Assembly: GCA_022821275.1 (NCBI GenBank)
Contig: JAJEDY010000011.1
Coordinates: forward strand, 50,312 to 114,311
Length of the DNA: 64,000 nt
From: Candidatus Latescibacterota bacterium
GTDB lineage: Bacteria; Latescibacterota; UBA2968
Direction of reading: 5' to 3'
A program made the position numbers and the translations under genes. Positions 61,063 to 64,000 of the stretch are shown piece after piece; position 1 is the stretch's first letter; each line of letters starts with the position of its first letter. The notes beneath the pieces are model-generated. The model worked only from the letters and a program-made list of their open reading frames with translations. It was not told the origin of the DNA and did not search any database.

Positions 61063-61502
61063 ATCTCTGAGTCAATCATTAATGTAACAGGACCTGTATT
61101 GTGAATTTCGACCTGCATATACGCGCCAAAAACGCCGGTTTCAGTGTGAATACCAAAGGTGTGGAGATGCTGGACAAATTGCTCGTACAGGGATTTGGCA
61201 ATATCCGGCGGTGCAGCCCGATTAAAACTCGGCCGGCGACCTTTTCTGGTGTCGGCGTGCAGGGTAAATTGCGAAACCACCAGCGCTTGCCCGCCCGTAT
61301 CGAGCAAAGATCTGTTCATTTTTCCCTGATCGTCTTCAAAAATTCTCAAATTCGCACATTTCTCGGCAACATATTCCATATCCGGAAGACCATCGGTATC
61401 GCTAATACCCAGCAAAATCAAAAGACCGCGATCAATTTGACCAACGACTTGTTCTTCAACGCGAACCGTTGCCCGGCACACCCGCTGAATCAATGCCCGC
61501 AC
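61059..61502 (-). CDS. dtd: D-aminoacyl-tRNA deacylase
   Basis: 147 residues from GTG at 61502, the usual length. Contains SQFTL ([14 protein letters not shown]) and NTGPVTL near the C-terminus, the two active-site motifs of Dtd, which removes D-amino acids from tRNA. GGAGG lies 5 bases before the GTG; a TTG-started frame 12 bases upstream would place that ribosome site inside the gene. Confidence 0.93.
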   Translation of the reverse strand: MRALIQRVCRATVRVEEQVVGQIDRGLLILLGISDTDGLPDMEYVAEKCANLRIFEDDQGKMNRSLLDTGGQALVVSQFTLHADTRKGRRPSFNRAAPPDIAKSLYEQFVQHLHTFGIHTETGVFGAYMQVEIHNTGPVTLMIDSEI

Positions 61503-61574
61503 GCTATCCTCCAATACTAAAAATGCCTATATCATTTATAAGCTATTTGTGGCAGGTGTGCAAGGTGAAAGATT

Positions 61575-63926
61575 TTATATTCCAAATCCCCCACGGCGAT
61601 GTTCAAACTTTATTTGTGGGATATCTTTGATATTGATCTTAAAAAAGAAACCCTTATTAAAACCCGCGGGATACCACGAAAAATGCGCTTCCCAACAGTG
61701 CAGGTCGCGGTAAAGCGATAGGCTTTGCGCCGAAACTTTGGCATCGGGCAGAATATCGATATTGATCGAATAGTCAATTCTTATCAATTGGCGAGGATTG
61801 ACGCCAACATCTGCCTTGACCCAGGATGTTTTGCTCGTTGTATTGCCGAACCGCCGCATCGCAATATAGTGGGAGAGATTGAATCGCCACGGCTGTCTGG
61901 TACCGCCAAAATCGCTGTACAAATCGCGTTCAAAGCCAAAATCTGCGCCATATCCACCACCGTATCCACCGCCATATCCACCGCCATACCCATCGTCATA
62001 TCCATCAGCAATAGCGGACTGTATAACCATATTGCCTCGTTCAGATTGACCGCCAGAAAAACGAAAATTAGAGGTAATGGTCAGGTTCTGCAGGCGCGGA
62101 TGCAAAAGTGCCCGCTGGCCTGTACTGTCATAAAGCGTATGGGTCATCGCAATGCGAACATCCACCCGGCGATCGGGTTTGAGAGACGCGCTGGTACGAA
62201 GCGGACGCCATTTTTGCCTCAACGAGTCAAAGTCGTACCCCGTTGACAAATTGAGAGTCGCCAGAGTAAAGCGCCGCACATCGTCGTCCCGCTGGGTTTT
62301 GAGTTCAAAAGTATTGCCAATATTAAAATTTATGCTGCGTCTGGCGTCGTTCCATCTGCGATTGCCTCCAAAACCCATAGTTCCCTGAAAGATGCTTCCC
62401 GATTGGTTGTAATTGAAATTAATCCGGGGCTGAAAACGATGCCGAATGCCGCGCAACCGACCAATTTGTGGCTGGAAAATGCCGTATAGTGTCGTACCCG
62501 AAGTCAGTGTCGCATTGTAAGACGTGCGTCGGGTTGTCGAATCGGTATCGCTATATATAAACTCTTCGCCAAAATTAAAGCTCGGTGTGAAATCGAGCCA
62601 TCCCATAGGGCGGTGTTGGCTGTTGACAGTGACGCGGTTTTGAAGAGAGACGCGCTCTGTATTGGATACCGGATCGAGGTTGCGTGCAAAATTATTGGAC
62701 AGCGTGCTCGAAAAACCGTAGTAAAAGGCGCGATACCACGGTCCCATAACAGATGTGGGTTCATTACCTCCAAATATGCGGCGTCTGTTTTGTCGAAAGC
62801 TGAGACGCGGAAAGCCCTGAAAGCTATTGTTTTTTGTCCTCAGATCGCGGTAATACGTCAGGCTGCCGTCAATACTGCGCCCGGATTCCGTCCAGCGTTT
62901 ATCAAAAGAAAAACTGGATCTCAATTGCCGATTGAGATAGCGATAGAGATTATTGCTATTGCGTCGATCAAAATTGGTACTGGTGGAAAACTGCCCGCTC
63001 CCCCTGATATTGGTCGTGGCGTTGACGCGTTGCTGGTGTTGCAAATTGAAGCGCCAATTGTGGGCTGTGCCATCCCCTGAGGTATCGTGGTCATACCCGA
63101 TGTCCATTGATCCACTATACCGATTGCGCCTGGCATAGGCAAATCGCGATTCGAGCAAAAATCCACCGCGCTCGCGCAAAGTGCTCTTAACCGTGGCATC
63201 CCAGTATTCACTCGGCGCAAAATAATATCCCACATTGTGAACAAAAATGCCATCGCGGCTATTGCTACCCACGCCCGGCGTGAGCAAGCCCGATTGCCGC
63301 CCGCGCTTGACGGGAAAAACGAAAAAGGGAACCCAGAAAACGGGAATCGGGCCAATGCGAAAGGTGACAGACCGCCCAATCGCTTTGTCGTCTTGCAAAA
63401 TACGCACATTTTTGCACAAAAAATCGTAGTGTACATGGTCGCGATCACATGTACTCAAAGAGAGATTCAGCGCATTTAATGCTTTTTGACCGTCGAGTGC
63501 AATACGGGCACCGCGATAGTGTTTCCGCTGATGTGACGCGCGTCCATCTCGCACACTACCGCGTTCTGTATCGAGGTCATAAACCATGTACTCGCCCGAT
63601 ATTTTTTCGCTACCGCGGGTAAATTGCGGCGGCCCCACAGTTTTTGCCCCGGTAGAATCGGGCAATGCGCGTGCAGTGACGTGCCTGGTGTTTTGATCAT
63701 ACGTAATATGACCGGCTTTGAGTTGCAAATCGCGATAGCGCAAGGTAGCATTGCCGGTCAATTCCACGCGTCTGGTCTGTACGTGATAAACGACCTCATC
63801 GGCGTCAAATACGATGGAATCGCCAGCGGCTTTTTGCGGCAAAACGGATTGGCACCACACCGGCGTAATTGCAAGCACCAGGAATAGAACGAGCCACACC
63901 ACTTGTATTTTATTACAGGTATTCAT
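61575..63926 (-). CDS. lptD: LPS-assembly outer-membrane protein LptD
   Basis: 783 residues. Signal peptide to about residue 25 (cleavage near VWCQS), an OstA/LptA-like N-terminal jellyroll (IVFDADEVVYHVQTRRVELTGN, DLQLKAGHITYDQ) and a long beta barrel with LptD-type segments (GPIPVFWVPFFVFPVKRGRQSGLLTPGVG, DVGYYFAPSEYWD-like block at about 225). Near 670 a Gly/Tyr tandem (GYDDGYGGGYGGGYGGGYG) interrupts a barrel loop. Inserts LPS into the outer membrane with LptE. The gene starts the minus-strand housekeeping run. Confidence 0.9.
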   Translation of the reverse strand: MNTCNKIQVVWLVLFLVLAITPVWCQSVLPQKAAGDSIVFDADEVVYHVQTRRVELTGNATLRYRDLQLKAGHITYDQNTRHVTARALPDSTGAKTVGPPQFTRGSEKISGEYMVYDLDTERGSVRDGRASHQRKHYRGARIALDGQKALNALNLSLSTCDRDHVHYDFLCKNVRILQDDKAIGRSVTFRIGPIPVFWVPFFVFPVKRGRQSGLLTPGVGSNSRDGIFVHNVGYYFAPSEYWDATVKSTLRERGGFLLESRFAYARRNRYSGSMDIGYDHDTSGDGTAHNWRFNLQHQQRVNATTNIRGSGQFSTSTNFDRRNSNNLYRYLNRQLRSSFSFDKRWTESGRSIDGSLTYYRDLRTKNNSFQGFPRLSFRQNRRRIFGGNEPTSVMGPWYRAFYYGFSSTLSNNFARNLDPVSNTERVSLQNRVTVNSQHRPMGWLDFTPSFNFGEEFIYSDTDSTTRRTSYNATLTSGTTLYGIFQPQIGRLRGIRHRFQPRINFNYNQSGSIFQGTMGFGGNRRWNDARRSINFNIGNTFELKTQRDDDVRRFTLATLNLSTGYDFDSLRQKWRPLRTSASLKPDRRVDVRIAMTHTLYDSTGQRALLHPRLQNLTITSNFRFSGGQSERGNMVIQSAIADGYDDGYGGGYGGGYGGGYGADFGFERDLYSDFGGTRQPWRFNLSHYIAMRRFGNTTSKTSWVKADVGVNPRQLIRIDYSINIDILPDAKVSAQSLSLYRDLHCWEAHFSWYPAGFNKGFFFKINIKDIPQIKFEHRRGGFGI
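61946..62006. repeat. Gly-Tyr coding tandem repeat in lptD
   Basis: Plus strand shows CCACCGTATCC / CCGCCATATCC-type 12-base units, coding for GYGG repeats on the minus strand. In frame, in an extracellular or loop part of LptD. Not a CRISPR array. Confidence 0.7.
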
Positions 63927-64000
63927 AATGTAACTATTTGAGGGTTGGTCATAAATGTAAACAAGAAAGATAAAGCCGCGCCAGGCATTGACCTAACGCG

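Noticed and set aside
61930..62010. Short tandem repeats resembling a CRISPR array
   Set aside because: Units are 12 bases, contiguous, without spacers and in frame within lptD (Gly-Tyr codons).
1..64000. tRNA, rRNA, integrase, transposase or prophage genes
   Set aside because: None seen in intergenic regions or among the proteins; the accessory island therefore cannot be tied to a known mobile-element class.

Overview
The window looks like a chromosomal stretch from a Gram-negative, uncultivated-lineage bacterium. An LptD, several outer-membrane barrels, an Oar-type TonB receptor and a RodZ show a double membrane. The mix of phytanoyl-CoA dioxygenase-like (PhyH) enzymes, Gfo/Idh/MocA dehydrogenases, one-cysteine sulfatases, a GH29 fucosidase, dockerin-like EF-hand pairs and DUF1015 resembles Candidatus Latescibacterota or related FCB-type genomes. 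That placement is an inference from gene content only. No rRNA, tRNA, CRISPR array, transposase or prophage gene was found.

Layout. 1-16 kb: mostly housekeeping and envelope genes: a partial malate dehydrogenase, a TPR protein, a dockerin/beta-propeller protein in an apparent operon with a tautomerase and a VapBC-type toxin-antitoxin pair, a TauE/SafE exporter, a FadL-like barrel with PhyH and DegT enzymes, an M42 peptidase and an orphan RND pump. 15.2-24.6 kb: MsrA plus a Gfo/Idh gene on the minus strand, then a tight plus-strand operon (hydroxypyruvate-isomerase-like TIM barrel, Gfo/Idh, GH29 fucosidase, PhyH, TonB receptor, PD-(D/E)XK-like protein) ending in a strong terminator; it looks like a fucosylated-glycan or sugar-acid catabolic locus. 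24.6-30.7 kb: an AT-rich accessory island made of toxin-antitoxin genes and pieces of them. It has a twice-repeated higBA relic joined to a Uma2 tail, a fused double-antitoxin reading frame, a complete hicB-hicA pair whose toxin starts with TTG, a second HicBA-like pair, Uma2 and PD-(D/E)XK proteins, a DUF4143 ATPase, and a recurring promoter block. 30.7-39.7 kb: ManA, an orphan DUF2357/PDDEXK_7 protein, a HAD phosphatase, an M3 oligopeptidase, a MscS channel and a NarL-type two-component pair. 39.8-46.9 kb: a four-gene surface cluster: a type Vd patatin autotransporter, a kinase-like domain fused to an outer-membrane barrel, a DUF4956 membrane protein and an SdiA-regulated-type propeller. 46.9-53.8 kb: two sulfatases around an MFS transporter, DUF1015 and a geranylgeranyl-reductase-like flavoprotein. 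53.9-64 kb: a minus-strand housekeeping run (lptD, dtd, maf, rodZ, priA, a Wzx-like flippase, glyA).

Regulation visible in the sequence. glyA is preceded by a complete unit: a sigma70-type promoter, a ZTP (pfl-motif) riboswitch aptamer and an overlapping intrinsic terminator. Several other genes have clear TTGACA-like/N16-17/TATNNT promoters. Both coupled toxins with a non-ATG start (vapC, hicA) begin with a TTG that overlaps the TGA stop of the antitoxin. Short tandem repeats with 9-10 base units lie in three gene borders, and one of them supplies the C-terminal residues of GlyA.
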